Below, in pieces: positions 1 to 10,174 of a stretch of 64,000 nucleotides of DNA. Source of the DNA: Lycocorax pyrrhopterus obiensis (Eukaryota > Chordata > Aves > Passeriformes > Paradisaeidae); contig JACSVZ010000004.1 of the NCBI GenBank assembly GCA_014706295.1, positions 1,442,638 through 1,506,637 on the forward strand, in the 5' to 3' direction. The number at the start of each line of letters is the position of its first letter. Positions within the stretch are counted from its first letter, which is position 1. Under the pieces are notes generated by a model. That model was not told the DNA's origin, made no database searches, and saw only the letters and a list, made by a program, of their open reading frames with translations. The position numbers and the translations under genes are program-made.

Positions 1-850
1 AAGAAGCCCTGCAAACCTTCTGCCTAAAGCCTCTACTGCCAGAGGTCTAAAAAATGCTCCTTCTTCTGTTCCTTGCCCCAGATCTGTTCTTCCTTTTGGT
101 ACTGCTGCTCCTTCTTTTTGCCTTCGGTAGCATTAGGACAATTTCAGGATCTTTGAGCACCTCAGTGCTGCTAACTGGAAGTTTGAAGGTGGTGAGGGAA
201 TGTGTGACCAATGCAAGGGCTGGTTGGGTTGGGTCAGAGCCCCTTGTCCAGGAACCAGGCCCTGCCTGCCCAGCACAGCCCATGGGAGAAGGTGAGTGAA
301 AGGCACAGGCTCTCTTACACAAGCTGACGTGGGAATCCCCAGAGCTTCACAAGTTGCATTTCAAGCAGCTCCCCCAGATCAGCAACCTCACCGTGATCCA
401 TCTGAACTTGGTCTCACACGAAGGTGTCCATGCTGGAAAGTGTGCCCTGAGTATGGGCTAGCACCTGGCTCACCTGGGAGCAAGGTTAAAGCAGCAGATG
501 CTTAAAGTGCAGGACTGCCAACGCAGGCAGCTTTTTAACCAAAGACCAACTCCGGCTCTGAAAGCGGATACCATGGAGGCTGCCCACAGAAATAGATACT
601 TCACAGCCTTTGCAGTGGGAAGGTCCTTGAAATAATTCCCACGGGACTGAATCCACATCCTGGTTCTACCCTTCCAGCCCATCTGAGACTGAAAACCGAT
701 TTCCACATATAGCTCAAACCTGTGCTTTGGGATCCTGCACAGCACAGCTCTCCCAGCCCAAACCCAAACCCAAACCCAAACCCAAACCCAAACCCAAACC
801 CAGCATGGGTGGAGATGGACCTCCACAACAAGCCCCGTGGTTGTGTTTAC
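1..850 (-). other. Intron 11, partial
   Basis: This is the sense-strand intron following exon 11, running off the window at position 1. It contains the hexanucleotide array described separately. I see no DTFASK-type coding sequence of the final exon in any frame, so that exon lies beyond the window edge. Confidence 0.85.
757..801. repeat. (CCCAAA)n hexanucleotide array
   Basis: About 7.5 uninterrupted copies of CCCAAA occupy 45 nt. In the sense (minus) strand this reads as eight GGG runs spaced by TTT, starting about 49 nt after the 5' splice site of exon 11. G-triplet runs of this kind can fold as G-quadruplexes in RNA and often act as intronic splicing elements. The role here is inference. 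Confidence 0.95.
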
Positions 851-1126
851 CTGGCACCGACGTCCCCAGTGCGACAAACACGACTGCAGTGACCGAGTCC
901 TTCAAGCCGATGGTGCAGCCAAAGTGAGATGCCAGGTCGCCAATGAAAGCTGTCAGGAGGCCAATCATGAGGATGGAGACAACGAAGCAAGCCCAGCCAT
1001 TCCAGTAGTCTGTTGGGGGCACGAAGGCAAAAAGGACCTTCCAGAAGACGGTCAGAAAGTGCATCACGTAGTCGAAGCAGGAGGGCAGCTTCTCCTCCCC
1101 ACATTCATCGTCATCGTCGTCTTCCC
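851..1126 (-). CDS. SLC8A1: NCX constant exon 11 (C-terminal membrane bundle, start of alpha-2 repeat)
   Basis: The 276-nt exon has acceptor TCTCCAG and donor GTAAAC. It opens with the acidic string GEDDDDECGEEKLPSCFDYV, the end of the cytosolic loop. Membrane segments follow: MHFLTVFWKVLFAFVPPT, then GWACFVVSILMIGLLTAFIG, then the start of the alpha-2 repeat SVTAVVFVALGTSVP. The alpha-2 repeat forms half of the Na+/Ca2+ binding site in the membrane. The exon stops inside GTSVP-D: the Asp codon is split, so the key acidic residue and the rest of the repeat are on the last exon, outside the window. The residues FAFVPPTDYW distinguish this from NCX2/3, which have Cys at the matching places. Sequence between DNA positions 1 and 850 contains no continuation. 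Confidence 0.97.
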
Positions 1127-4100
1127 CTGGAGAAAACCAGCAGTGCCTGATTAGACCTGCCCATCTTGGGGAGATTGGGCAAAGCTCCTGTGCACACTGC
1201 AGCCCCCAAAATGCTGTGTCTCATGATTTGGGCCCTGAAGGCCTTGACTTCCCAGTATCTTATTTGCTGGGCAATCATCAGAGTGGCTCAATGGCCTTTC
1301 CTTGGCCCTTCCCACAGCACAGAGAGACACCCCAGAGGCAATGGTTTAAAAATCCACCCTCACTTCAGAAAATGCAGACCCTTGTGCCAGCATCTCTGCC
1401 TGAGTTTAACCATCAGATGCCTTCTGGGACTCAGCCCCTGCTCAAGAGCCCTTTGCCCAGAAGATGTGGGAAATAACCAACCTCGTGCTGGCTGGAGCTG
1501 ACTGGGGCAGGAGAACCCACTGAGAACAACTCTTGCCTCATGGAGACTCCTCCAAGGAAGCCCCTTTTGAGCTGCTTTGAGCTGCTTTCCACAAGTGCCT
1601 GCAATTGCTTCCAGCTCTCTGGAAAGACAGCTGCTTTTGATGATTGCTGAGCTGCTCTGGCACTTCACCTTACCTTTGCTGCAAACCGGGATCCAGTCAC
1701 GGATTTTTGCCTGCCCTAAAGCCTCCCTGGTCAATCACTGCTGGCTGTCCTTCCCTGCTGCACTTCCCTGCCCCTTCACATGCTTCCTTCCCTATGAGCT
1801 CCGGTTGCCCGTTCCTTGATGTCTGCTCTGACCTAGGTCAGCGGGCACTCCCTTTCCTGCTCCAGGCACTGGCACCTCACCCGTCTCTGCAACATCACTT
1901 GGCATCCAGCCTACAGGGAGTCCCCACGGTGTGGGGCTGACCCCACCAGGGAGCCCACCTGGGCTGGTGACCCCTTGCCGAACTCCTGCAGCTCTGAGGA
2001 GCCATCTGGAGAGCCTGCTGGCCAGCCTGTGCCCTGGGCAGGCTGCATGGCAAACGTGGGGCTTCCCCAGCCTGGCACAGTGCACAGCATCACTGCTGTG
2101 GCATAGTCAAAAACTCCTCCTGCTCACACTGGAACCACTCCCAGACTTGAAGGGGAGGTGACACTTTTCCAACAAAGTCAGTGGGAGCCTTCCTGCTGCC
2201 CTTAAGGAACAAGGATGAGTTTCTAAGTCATGAATGCTGGGGATTCCAAGGCCACTGCAAGTTGTGTTAAAGACATCCCTTGCACTTTGTTTGGTGATTT
2301 TCCATGTCTTTGATGCTTTTTTTTCCCCACCAAGGATGTGGAGCACCAGGTCTCCCTGCATGGCTGTTGGAAGAAGCTCCTTACCAACAAGAAGATGCAA
2401 GCTTTAGAGCTTCAAGCTCACTATCGCAGAAACAGCACCTAATCAGTGTTACTATTTTGGCAGATATAAATACCTATTCCTGTGAGTTGCTGTGAAGATA
2501 AGGAACAGTTTTGCAGCCTGGAAAGGCTATGTTGGCCTGTGTTTTTCCTCAACGTGCAAAGGCTGCTAATGGCAGGATACACCGTGCTGTGCTCGTGCTG
2601 TAATTTTTGCAGCAGGTATTTCAGTCCTCTGCCAAGCTCAGAGTGGCATCAGGACTGCTATGGACCTAAATCTTTGTGGAGATGATGAAACAGACTGAAA
2701 AATGAACATGAATGCCACTGTCATAACACTCATCCAGATCTGCCTATCATTTTGTTAAGCAGCCATGACGTCTCTCTTTTGAAGAGGTAGCCAGATCCTG
2801 TGGAGGTGACTTGAAGCACAGAGTGGGGTTGGATGGTGACCCAAGGGTGCACTCAGAAACGGGCCTGCAAGCCCCAGAATGTTTCTGCTGTGGAAGAAAC
2901 TTTATAGCTTTTGGGTGCAGACTGAAGGAGCCATGAGTGACAGGCTCTGGAATGGCACAGCACAGTGTGGCACAGCCGTGTCTGCACCTCCATTGGCCTT
3001 CCACAGACCTCACCTTCTGCTGCTCCATCTCCCTGCAAACACTGCCCTGAGCTGATCATTGGGTGGGAAATGCGGGTTTCATGTTTCTCTTCTAAGCTGG
3101 GGTGTTACATTTTGAAGTGGTGACGGGTGACTTTCACCTGGTCCGCACAGTGAGCTGTGGGGGAAAAACCCAAACCCAACCTCCAGTGTTTAAGGCATTT
3201 TAACTTGTCTGGCATAAAGCTTGAGGAGCTAAAGCCTGGGTACCTCTGGAGCTCAGAGACAAACTGCTGACCCACAACTGCAAGGGACAGCTCATGTCCA
3301 CCACCATTTATTAAATGCTTGTTAATCATCTGTTAGCACTGATCATGGATATAAATTCAAGGCATTGGGGCAACAGGGTTTCCACATAACTGCAGTCTTT
3401 ACATGCGTCACAGAAATGGGATCCAGCCATCAGTGACTATCTTTGCTTTAACATGGGATGCAATTAAATAATTGGTTCTGGCATAGATTAGTTTAGCCAT
3501 ATTAGCTACAAAACCTGCAGCAAGGATTGTCTTGCATGATAAGTTCATGCTGCATCCAAAATAACGGGAGGCTCTTGCCTGGAGGCTCTGGGAAGAACTG
3601 TGTTGAAAGAGGAGGGATCACAATTTGAGGAGAAGGCTGCTGCACAGCGTCCTGCCCTTGTTTCCAGAGGCAGAGGGCAAATGGTTCTGCCATCATTTTT
3701 AATTACCTGGTGCTGGGCAGAGGTTACCTTGTATAGCAGAGTTAGAGGCTGGAAGCTGAGTGCTCCCCCATGCATTTCAGTGCACAATTAGCCAGATGAC
3801 AGGTAATTGCCTGCCCCAGGGATTTAATTTAAGCTGGTTGATTTTGCCCTAATGTGTGCATACCCAGCCAAGGCTGGGGCTGTAACATCCAGCCAGTGAG
3901 TAATAGTGTCTCCAGCTGTCAAAACAACACCTGGAGGAGATCTTTCTTTCTTTCTTTCTTTCTTCTTCCACATATATGGGAATGACAATATATCCTGTAC
4001 TGGGCATACTGGTACACATGGCACTGGCACCTGCGAGAACAGTACAACAGGGCATTTGAGGGAAAGGCAATTCTCCAAGGGAGGGAAGATAGGATCACAC

Positions 4101-4666
4101 AGGATCTGGTTTGACCACAGATATGATGTGCTGCTACAGCTATTGGGCTGCTGAGCCACGATCCTCCAGCCACAGCTGGCTGGGGCAGCAGGAGTTCCAG
4201 AAAGCAGGGCGTGTCAATTTTGGCTCACAGAGAGGGACTGCCTTTCAGGGTTTGGCACCCTCACTACTGCGTTGTCCTCACCGCAGAGGTACAGGGAGAA
4301 CCAGGGATGGGGAGCACCGTTGCTTCACACCCGCAGCATTTATGCCACTCTGAATTTCCACACTGTGTTCACCTCCCAGATCTCTCCCACTGAACTGACT
4401 TTTTCCCCTCTGCCGTCTGGTACCAGCCAAGGTGTTGCTCTGCCTGGTGCTACAGACACACTTCACGCAGAAGGTTTCCTACACATGAGACAAGGTGCCC
4501 TCACAAAAGGGTTCAATCAGCTGCCTTATTTATGCAGGCACTGTAAATAACTCTGCCACCTGTTTTGCCTCCTGCTGCTCCACTACAGTCTGTGTTACTG
4601 ATACAGCCAAGCCGAGACGGGAGCGAGTGTGATCATAATTCACCTGGAGCTGTGGCCCAAACTCAC
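1127..4666 (-). other. Intron 10
   Basis: 3540 nt of non-coding sequence between exons 11 and 10, apart from a short TTTC array. No exon-like NCX segment was found in the translations. A single sense-strand TGCATG hexamer lies at 3769-3774. Confidence 0.85.
3941..3965. repeat. (TTTC)n short tetranucleotide repeat
   Basis: About six perfect TTTC units in the + strand, reading GAAA in the transcript. Too short to suggest more than a microsatellite. Confidence 0.9.
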
Positions 4667-4766
4667 CCGCGCTGACAGTAATGGCCTCAATAAACTGCTC
4701 CCTCCAGCTGTTTGTGCCAACCACCAGGGCCAGGTTCGTCTTCTTAATGAGCTTGTCCACCGTGTT
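4667..4766 (-). CDS. SLC8A1: NCX constant exon 10 (loop C-terminal part)
   Basis: The 100-nt exon has acceptor CCACAG and a consensus donor GTGAGT. It encodes NTVDKLIKKTNLALVVGT, then NSWREQFIEAITVSAG, with the final Gly split to exon 11. This segment links CBD2 to the C-terminal membrane domain and is almost invariant in NCX1. The first residue is Asn where mammals have Ser, as I remember. Phase 0 at the start and phase 1 at the end agree with both neighbours. Confidence 0.96.
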
Positions 4767-5400
4767 CTGTGGATGGAGATGCAGAGCACAGAATTAGGGG
4801 ATGGAGATACTGGGCTAAAACCCACCAGTGCCAGTGCTTACAGCCATGTGTTTATGGAACAAGCTGAGCAGATTTTAAGCTCAAGAGCCCCAGCAGCAAA
4901 CCCAAATGTAAGTACTTGCTATTCCCTTCGCTGCTGCTAAAAAAGACCTTTTGAAACCTGCTCATGGATGGGAGTTTGAACCATCTCAGAGCCACAGTAA
5001 GGGTGGCCTGTTACATTTTTATACTACAGAAAAATGGAAAAGATAATGAAATGGCCCGTTTTCAGCTCTTGGCCTGGCACATGCATTCACGGCAGCTGAG
5101 CTGCACAACCATTACTTGCATTTGGGGTATCAGCCCTTTGCACTGGGAGTGCCAGGCTTGGGGCTCACTCAAGGCTGCCTGTAAGTAGGACCAGCACGTA
5201 GAACTCACTGTGAGAACAAGGGCATGTTTTAAAGCAACCTGCAGCATTGGGATCCCAGTTCCTGTTCTGTGTGTGATTCCATGCACTGCCTCGCTTTGCT
5301 CCAACACCATTGACATGTGCCTCCCCGTGCTGTGCAAACCCAAAAGGAGGGTCCCCAGCCAGGGGGGAAGAAGAACAGGGACAGAGGATGTGCACAGTAC
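4767..5400 (-). other. Intron 9
   Basis: 634 nt separate exons 10 and 9. I see no repeat or coding sequence. A TGCATG hexamer in the sense strand occurs at 5080-5085. Confidence 0.85.
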
Positions 5401-5531
5401 CTTGAACTCGTAGGATTCCTCAATGATGATCTCGAGTTTGGTGTGCTCCCCCAGGACTGGGCGCCCCATCTCTGCGATCCGACGCTCTTCCTCCTCCTTG
5501 CTGGTCAGTGGCTGCTTTTCTTCATTCTCCT
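5401..5531 (-). CDS. SLC8A1: NCX constant exon 9 (end of CBD2)
   Basis: The 131-nt exon has acceptor TTTGCAG and donor GTACTG, and ends in phase 0 at a Lys codon. The translation starts ENEEKQPLTSKEEEERRI, passes through GRPVLGEHTKLE, and ends IIIEESYEFK. It is the invariant part of the cytosolic loop following the cassette region and carries the last strands of CBD2; the conserved ESYEFK ends the domain. Only conservative changes separate it from mammalian NCX1 (I/V exchanges and the acidic start ENEE in place of a DEYDD-like string). Every splice form should contain it. Confidence 0.95.
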
Positions 5532-6333
5532 CTGCAAAGCAAAGAGCCCGTGGGTGAACCAGGCCCAGCTGGTCACTCTGGATCTGGCTTCCTGTGAGAG
5601 GGGGAGGTCAGGAAGCCTCCAGGTGGGAGCATGAGCAACAGAACAGTGGAGGAGTTCATGGAGCAACAGACAGGATAGTTTTATGAAATGCTAGCAAGAG
5701 GTCTGCAACTCATCCAACCTCAGGAGGAGTCCTGCTCATCCTGGGGCTGGGGAATAGCTTATTGCTTGGTAATTGCTGCCTCTCTCCACAGGGAAGGGGA
5801 AAGATCAGCACTGAGGCTGCTCCATTCCCCAGCACTCCAGGTCTGCACTGAGGTATGGTCAGGACAATTCTACCAGGCTGTTACAACAAGAGAGCACTGT
5901 CAGCAGCCCCAGGGCTGAGCTGCACATGAAATCTTGGCTCTGCCTCCTTCTGAGGAGGGCTTTGCCTTGGAGAGGGGGCTGGCAGCCAATGCCTGCTGTG
6001 ATGGTGGGGCTGGAGGAAATAGCACGGATGTAAGAAACCATCCACAGGCCAGTGCCCGGCTCCAAACCCTGAGAGAGGAGGCAGCAGAGGGACTACAAGA
6101 GCAGTGAAGGTCTGCACCTCCACTGTCTTCTGTGCAACCTCTGGGGCATGGGGACTGCAGGCAGCACGCCCTTTGTCACTGTCCCTTGTGCAGACCCCAC
6201 TGAACTCCCTTCCAGTCCACCTGAGGGATGGGCAGAAGAACATCAGGGCTAAAAAGGACTGGAGTTAATCAGTCAGTAGGCAAACGCCCCAGTCAGTCCA
6301 CGTGAGACTGACATGGTGCCACACCACAGGTAC
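5532..6333 (-). other. Intron between exon F and exon 9
   Basis: 802 nt of unremarkable sequence. No repeat family or exon was recognised. Confidence 0.85.
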
Positions 6334-6402
6334 CTTGGATGGAGACCACGGTGCAAGGAAGAGGATGATCTCTAGCCTGGACCTTCCTGAAGACAGGTTT
6401 GC
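6334..6402 (-). CDS. SLC8A1: NCX cassette exon F (69 nt)
   Basis: The exon has acceptor TTTAATAG, preceded by a C-rich pyrimidine stretch, and donor GTACCT. It is 69 nt and phase 1, and encodes 23 residues starting GKPVFRKVQARDHPLP and ending TVVSIQ. Length and core PVFRKV match NCX1 exon F. Several positions differ from the mammalian form I recall, including a Cys after HPLP. An alternative upstream AG at GTGCAG was considered, but it gives the wrong phase with exons D/E and is followed by a stop in the usable frame. The terminal G joins exon 9 to make the Glu codon of SIQEENEEKQPL. Confidence 0.9.
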
Positions 6403-7068
6403 CTATTAAAGTGATCAGCAGGAGATCAGCGGGGGGACTGCACGCACTGTACAAGCTGTCCCCGTGCAGTTAGTAAACTCCACTCCTATGTCACACGGGG
6501 TTAGTGCTGCTCCCTGGCTGGCTGCCCCTTGTCTGCTCAGGTGGCACAGAGCTGAGGGAGAGCCCTTCTCCTCCTGCTGGCCAAAGGGACCCACCTTGGA
6601 GCCAGAGCCTCCCAAATCTGAATTATGTTTCCAGAGCTCCTGAGGGGTGGCTCTGCGACACGTGGGACCCAGGACCTTCTTGTCCTGCATTGTTCAGCCG
6701 AATGAGGGAAGCTTGGCTGGTTCAGGACAGATGAGCCAGCCCTGCTGCTGGGTCTCACTGATGGGAAGGGCAGGGGCTGCACATCTGAAGCAGCCGTGGG
6801 GTCCTGCACATCCCCAGTGCTCGGGCACCTGCCTCAGGCCTGGGAAGTGAGGAAAGAGCCCTGTGCGCAGGGAGGGGACGACTGGATCAAATGGAGAAGC
6901 CCACCCAGCTCCAAGAGATGGAGTGGGGTTGCTTGTCACTTCAGGGGTGACAGGTCACTCTCCCCGAGGTGGGGTTAGGTGTGTGTGGCAGGCAGAGCAC
7001 TCTGTGAGAGGACACGGTGTTAATGGGACCGCCTGGGGCGGGGAGGCTGTGGCTCAGCGCCTTCTTAC
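6403..7068 (-). other. Intron between exons E and F
   Basis: 666 nt. A C-rich pyrimidine stretch (about 6421-6440 on the + strand as G-rich) precedes the exon F acceptor. Nothing else was recognised. Confidence 0.8.
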
Positions 7069-7083
7069 CATTCCAGAGTTTCC
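7069..7083 (-). CDS. SLC8A1: NCX cassette microexon E (15 nt)
   Basis: This exon is too short for any ORF search and was found by looking for the missing phase-1 piece between D and F. The acceptor is CTGGAG and the donor is GTAAGA. The 15 nt complete the split glycine and add K-L-W-N, giving ITG-KLWN-GKPVF across D-E-F. NCX1 exon E has exactly this length and position; the mammalian version reads GKYLF as I remember it, so the Gly-Lys start and hydrophobic middle are kept but the residues differ. Skipping E joins D directly to F in frame. Support comes from the exact length, phase, strong donor and genomic order. Expression is not shown. Confidence 0.82.
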
Positions 7084-7192
7084 CTCCAGGACAGAACAAA
7101 AGCAAAGAGGAAACCAAGAGGAAAGAGCAGGGTGAGCATATGGCCATGAAGAGAAAGGAACAGAGGGACAGGGGAAGAGTAGAAATCCATAC
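7084..7192 (-). other. Short 109-nt intron between exons D and E
   Basis: A very short intron, almost wholly pyrimidine-rich in the sense strand (AG-rich on +). Its small size means that D and E may be recognised as a pair, or may compete sterically for splice factors. Confidence 0.8.
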
Positions 7193-7210
7193 CTGTGATG
7201 GTGAAGCCAC
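7193..7210 (-). CDS. SLC8A1: NCX cassette exon D (18 nt microexon)
   Basis: The microexon has acceptor CATCCAG and donor GTATGG. It is 18 nt and phase 1, and with its flanking split codons reads GGFTITG. The sequence and length are those of NCX1 exon D, which is used in nearly all known NCX1 isoforms. The sense-strand intron just upstream (about 7211-7255) is a long CT-rich tract with a CTCTCTCTCTC core. The next intron toward exon E is only 109 nt, so D and E sit very close together. The donor deviates from consensus at +4 and +6. Confidence 0.93.
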
Positions 7211-7956
7211 CTGGATGAAACCAAAAATGAGAAAAAGGGAGAGAGAGAGAATAAATGAGGATTAGCATTTGCACATCAACACAGACATGGTGGTCCTTCC
7301 CTGCCCCACTGTGGACAGGGGTGCTGCTCCCCAACACACACCCCAGGGATAGTGTGGGGACACCTGAACACAGGCTTTTCAACCCACACCTGCAAGCTGC
7401 CACCCCTTGGTGTCCCATATATGCTGTGGAAGGGGTAAAAACAGTGCAAGTCTGCCCTGGAGCTGTGGGTGCTTTGGGGAACGAGGGTGGCTTTGCTTCC
7501 CTCTCCAACTGCCCAGTCCTGGAAGTGGCCAGCAAGGAAATTCAAAGGCTGGTTAGGCTCTAAGTCTCCCCAAGACAGGAGGCAAAGTTTGTACTTCAAA
7601 AAGGATTGGCCAACTTTCCTGTCCAGCCACAAGCATCGCTAAGTGGCCAGGAAATCCTGTTTCTGCCACGCCAGTTTAGAGGTGATGGGTTAATTTGTGT
7701 GGCACAGGTTTGTATCTCGGGGTGTTGGCAACAGCACCGCCCCCCAAAAATGCTGCTTGCACCACCTGTTAATATTGGTGACTTTGCGGCTCTACTCTAA
7801 GGAAAGATGGGGCATTAGGCACCTGAGCTTACTTAACTAGTGCTGTCTACCCTAAAAGAGAATGCTGTGAGCACAGAAAAACATCAAGCAAAATCGATTG
7901 TCTTCCAAAAATATGCAAACCAGAAAAATGGAAAGGAAAAATGAATGCGCGCTTAC
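7211..7956 (-). other. Intron between exons C and D
   Basis: 746 nt. The 45 nt next to exon D form a CT-rich tract in the sense strand (the + strand shows a GAGAGAGAGAG run at about 7239-7250). No other feature was recognised. Confidence 0.8.
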
Positions 7957-7977
7957 CAAGCTCATTCAACAACAGGG
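7957..7977 (-). CDS. SLC8A1: NCX cassette exon C (21 nt)
   Basis: The exon has acceptor TTCACAG and a strong donor GTAAGC. It is 21 nt, phase 1 on both sides, and adds ALLLNEL between the split glycine or alanine codons, giving the string ALLLNELG seen in cardiac-type NCX1. The length matches the known size of exon C. It lies in the cytosolic loop after CBD2 strands coded by A or B. Including or skipping it does not change the reading frame. A purine-rich run on the + strand directly above it (about 7981-8015) is a clear pyrimidine tract in the transcript. Confidence 0.93.
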
Positions 7978-10070
7978 CTGTGAAGGAGACAGAGACAAAC
8001 ACAGAAGAAGAAAAGTAAATGAATAATGAAATCAAAAGGGATATCCACAGAAAGACACCAGATCCCAGGGCAGAGATTTCAGATCTGTAAAGCTGCAGGA
8101 TACCGTTAGTGTTAAGAGAAAGACACTAAAAACAAAGAACAGAAAGGTTTCATGGGATTGCGGATTTAAAATAAAAACCATTGCAAACATGGGGTGGCTA
8201 TGGGATTAAAAGACACACTCCAAAAAATTCATTTTTCCCCTTTGAATTGTTTGTGCAAGATCTTCCATTGGTCTCGGAGGCAGTTCTGCCCCAGGGGAGG
8301 ACACAAGATGTCCCGTGTGCAGCAGCTACTGGCTTTGACCTCCTCCAGCTGCCTGATGGGGAGCAATGGCTCCGGCAGCAGCTGCACTTTTGGCACAGAC
8401 AATGAGAGAAGAAAAATCTGTGGCAAGGCTTGGCTCAAGGGTCTTGTTGCTCAACATTTTAGATCTCCAAAACGAAAGAAAAAGCCTCTCCCTTAGCGCC
8501 CTGGTGCATCTCGGGCCACACCACAGCCCAGGGGTGACATTTCAGAGATGCCCTCGTCTCCCTGAGCACACCGCCTCGCTGCTTCTTGTACAAAACCAAG
8601 TACAAAGAAACTAGTTTAAAAGAAAAAAAAAATAGAAATTGCATGGCCAAAGCAGCAAATAGCTGCTTTAAATAGTCCTTTAAAGTTTTGTCTTGCCTTC
8701 CCACCTAGTGAGTTGGTGAGGCTGAGCTTCTCTCAGGTTTCCTCAGCTATCTTTGTGACCAGGAAGATGAGAAACGTTATTTCCTTTTCCTTTTATCTTT
8801 AGCTAAAAATTTCAGCTGAGATCTCCAGAGCTGGGGCCACAATTTTTAAAACTTGGATCTGGAAAGTGTGTTTGCTCCTGCTGGACTTGCAAGGCTGAGC
8901 CCACAATGGCCCCTGTGGGCATGGATGGAGCTGCTGAGTTGAGTTGTCCATATGTAATATTATCCTGGCAGCACTGCCTATGCTCCACAGATGCCACCAG
9001 CACCATTTAATGACACAGACCCCACCTGCAGTGACTGAGTCATGCCAGTGTGCCTGATTTTTTAGCCCAGCTTTCGTTAGGTAGTCACATAAGCCAGCAG
9101 GGAAGCTGATGGAGGGGATGACGCAGCTGACTTAGCACCTGAGCTGAAGAGGAACGTGGCATGTCCCCACTCAGTGTGGGGACCACTGAGGGCCCTCTCT
9201 GCTCTGATCAGACAATATATTATAGCCCCATCCCTGCTGGAGGGAGAGCTGATGTCCCAGAAACGAGAAAGCAGCTCCAAGATAGACAGACCAGCATTCT
9301 GCAAAGGCTTTAATAATGGTCCATATTTAAAGTAACTCTAAAACTGCTTCTTGCTCGGCCACCAATCGTGTGCAGCTGTTGCCATTAATCCTCACCTAAT
9401 TTTCTAGCAGAAAAAAAACCCAGGTGAACTCTTGTCTTTTTGGGAAGTTTAGCATTTGGTTTAGAAATGTGATGAAAGAGGAAATCGTTTTTATTATTCC
9501 TGTGAGAAGCCATTACCCAATGCAGAGCCAGGAAACTTCATTTGAGCATAACCTGATTTACCTAAACTGATTGCATCTCATGGCATTACCTACTTGGGCT
9601 GTGATTTTTGTCTATTTTCAGATCCTAGCGCCAGTATAAAAAGGCTAAAATTACTGCTCTGGCCATGCATTTTATTTCAAGTGAAAGCTGTTTTATCTTC
9701 TGATAAAAATGATGCAGCGTTGCCCTTTTTACTTGCCGAGGCCGGATGTTCTCTTTGATTAAATGAAGGTGCAGCAGGGCAGCACTCCCAAAATGTCTCA
9801 GGGGGCTGGTGACGCTCCTCGTCCCCTGCCCGGGTGCTCCGGGTTGGCCCCAGGAGCACTCCTCGCTCCCTGGAGCCCCGGTGAGTGGGATGGAGTCCTC
9901 TCCAAATGAAAGAGGAAAGAAAACAGAGCAAAAAGGTGCAGCGGCCAAGCTTCGAAGGAGGGAGGGCAAAACGGCCAGGAGCCAAAGTGCGAGGAGAAAG
10001 GAGTGTGAGAGTAGGGAGACACAGAGAAAGCGGCAGCGTCTCGAGAGCCGGTCTGGTTTTACTCTCACAC
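7978..10070 (-). other. Intron between exons B and C
   Basis: 2093 nt. Immediately after exon B the sense strand is rich in CT motifs (about 9895-10065). A TGCATG hexamer lies 402 nt after exon B at 9664-9669. No exon, LINE or gene was recognised. Confidence 0.8.
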
Positions 10071-10174
10071 CTTTCACTCCTCGTCGTAGCCACACCGGAT
10101 CCCCAAGCACAAGGAAGAAACTGCACTCTTTCTCATACTCCTCACGGTCAAGTACTCTAAGGGTAATGAATTTC
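10071..10174 (-). CDS. SLC8A1: NCX alternative exon B (CBD2, mutually exclusive with A)
   Basis: The 104-nt exon lies between acceptor CCACAG and donor GTGTGA. It encodes 34 residues beginning KFITLRVLDREEYEKECSF and ending RRGVK. It replaces exon A in CBD2. Where A has IDDEEY, B has LDREEY, and a Cys follows in YEKEC. These changes remove acidic Ca2+ ligands, matching the known loss of high-affinity Ca2+ binding in B-type CBD2 (kidney and other non-excitable tissue isoforms). About ten residues differ from the mammalian exon B I recall, more than in exon A. The terminal G of the exon combines with the first bases of D to give KGGFTIT, the expected B-D junction. The donor lacks the usual purine at +3. 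Confidence 0.93.

Noticed and set aside
1..850. Final NCX exon with the rest of the alpha-2 repeat
   Set aside because: No DTFASK-like sequence is present in any minus-strand frame; it must lie outside the window.
470..877. Frames with VWVWVW, GFGFGF and PKPKPK repeats
   Set aside because: They read through the CCCAAA hexanucleotide array.
6403..6446. Earlier acceptor for exon F at GTGCAG (AG at about 6441-6442)
   Set aside because: It gives the wrong phase with exons D and E and places an in-frame stop before PVFRKV; the AATAG acceptor gives exactly 69 nt and correct phase.
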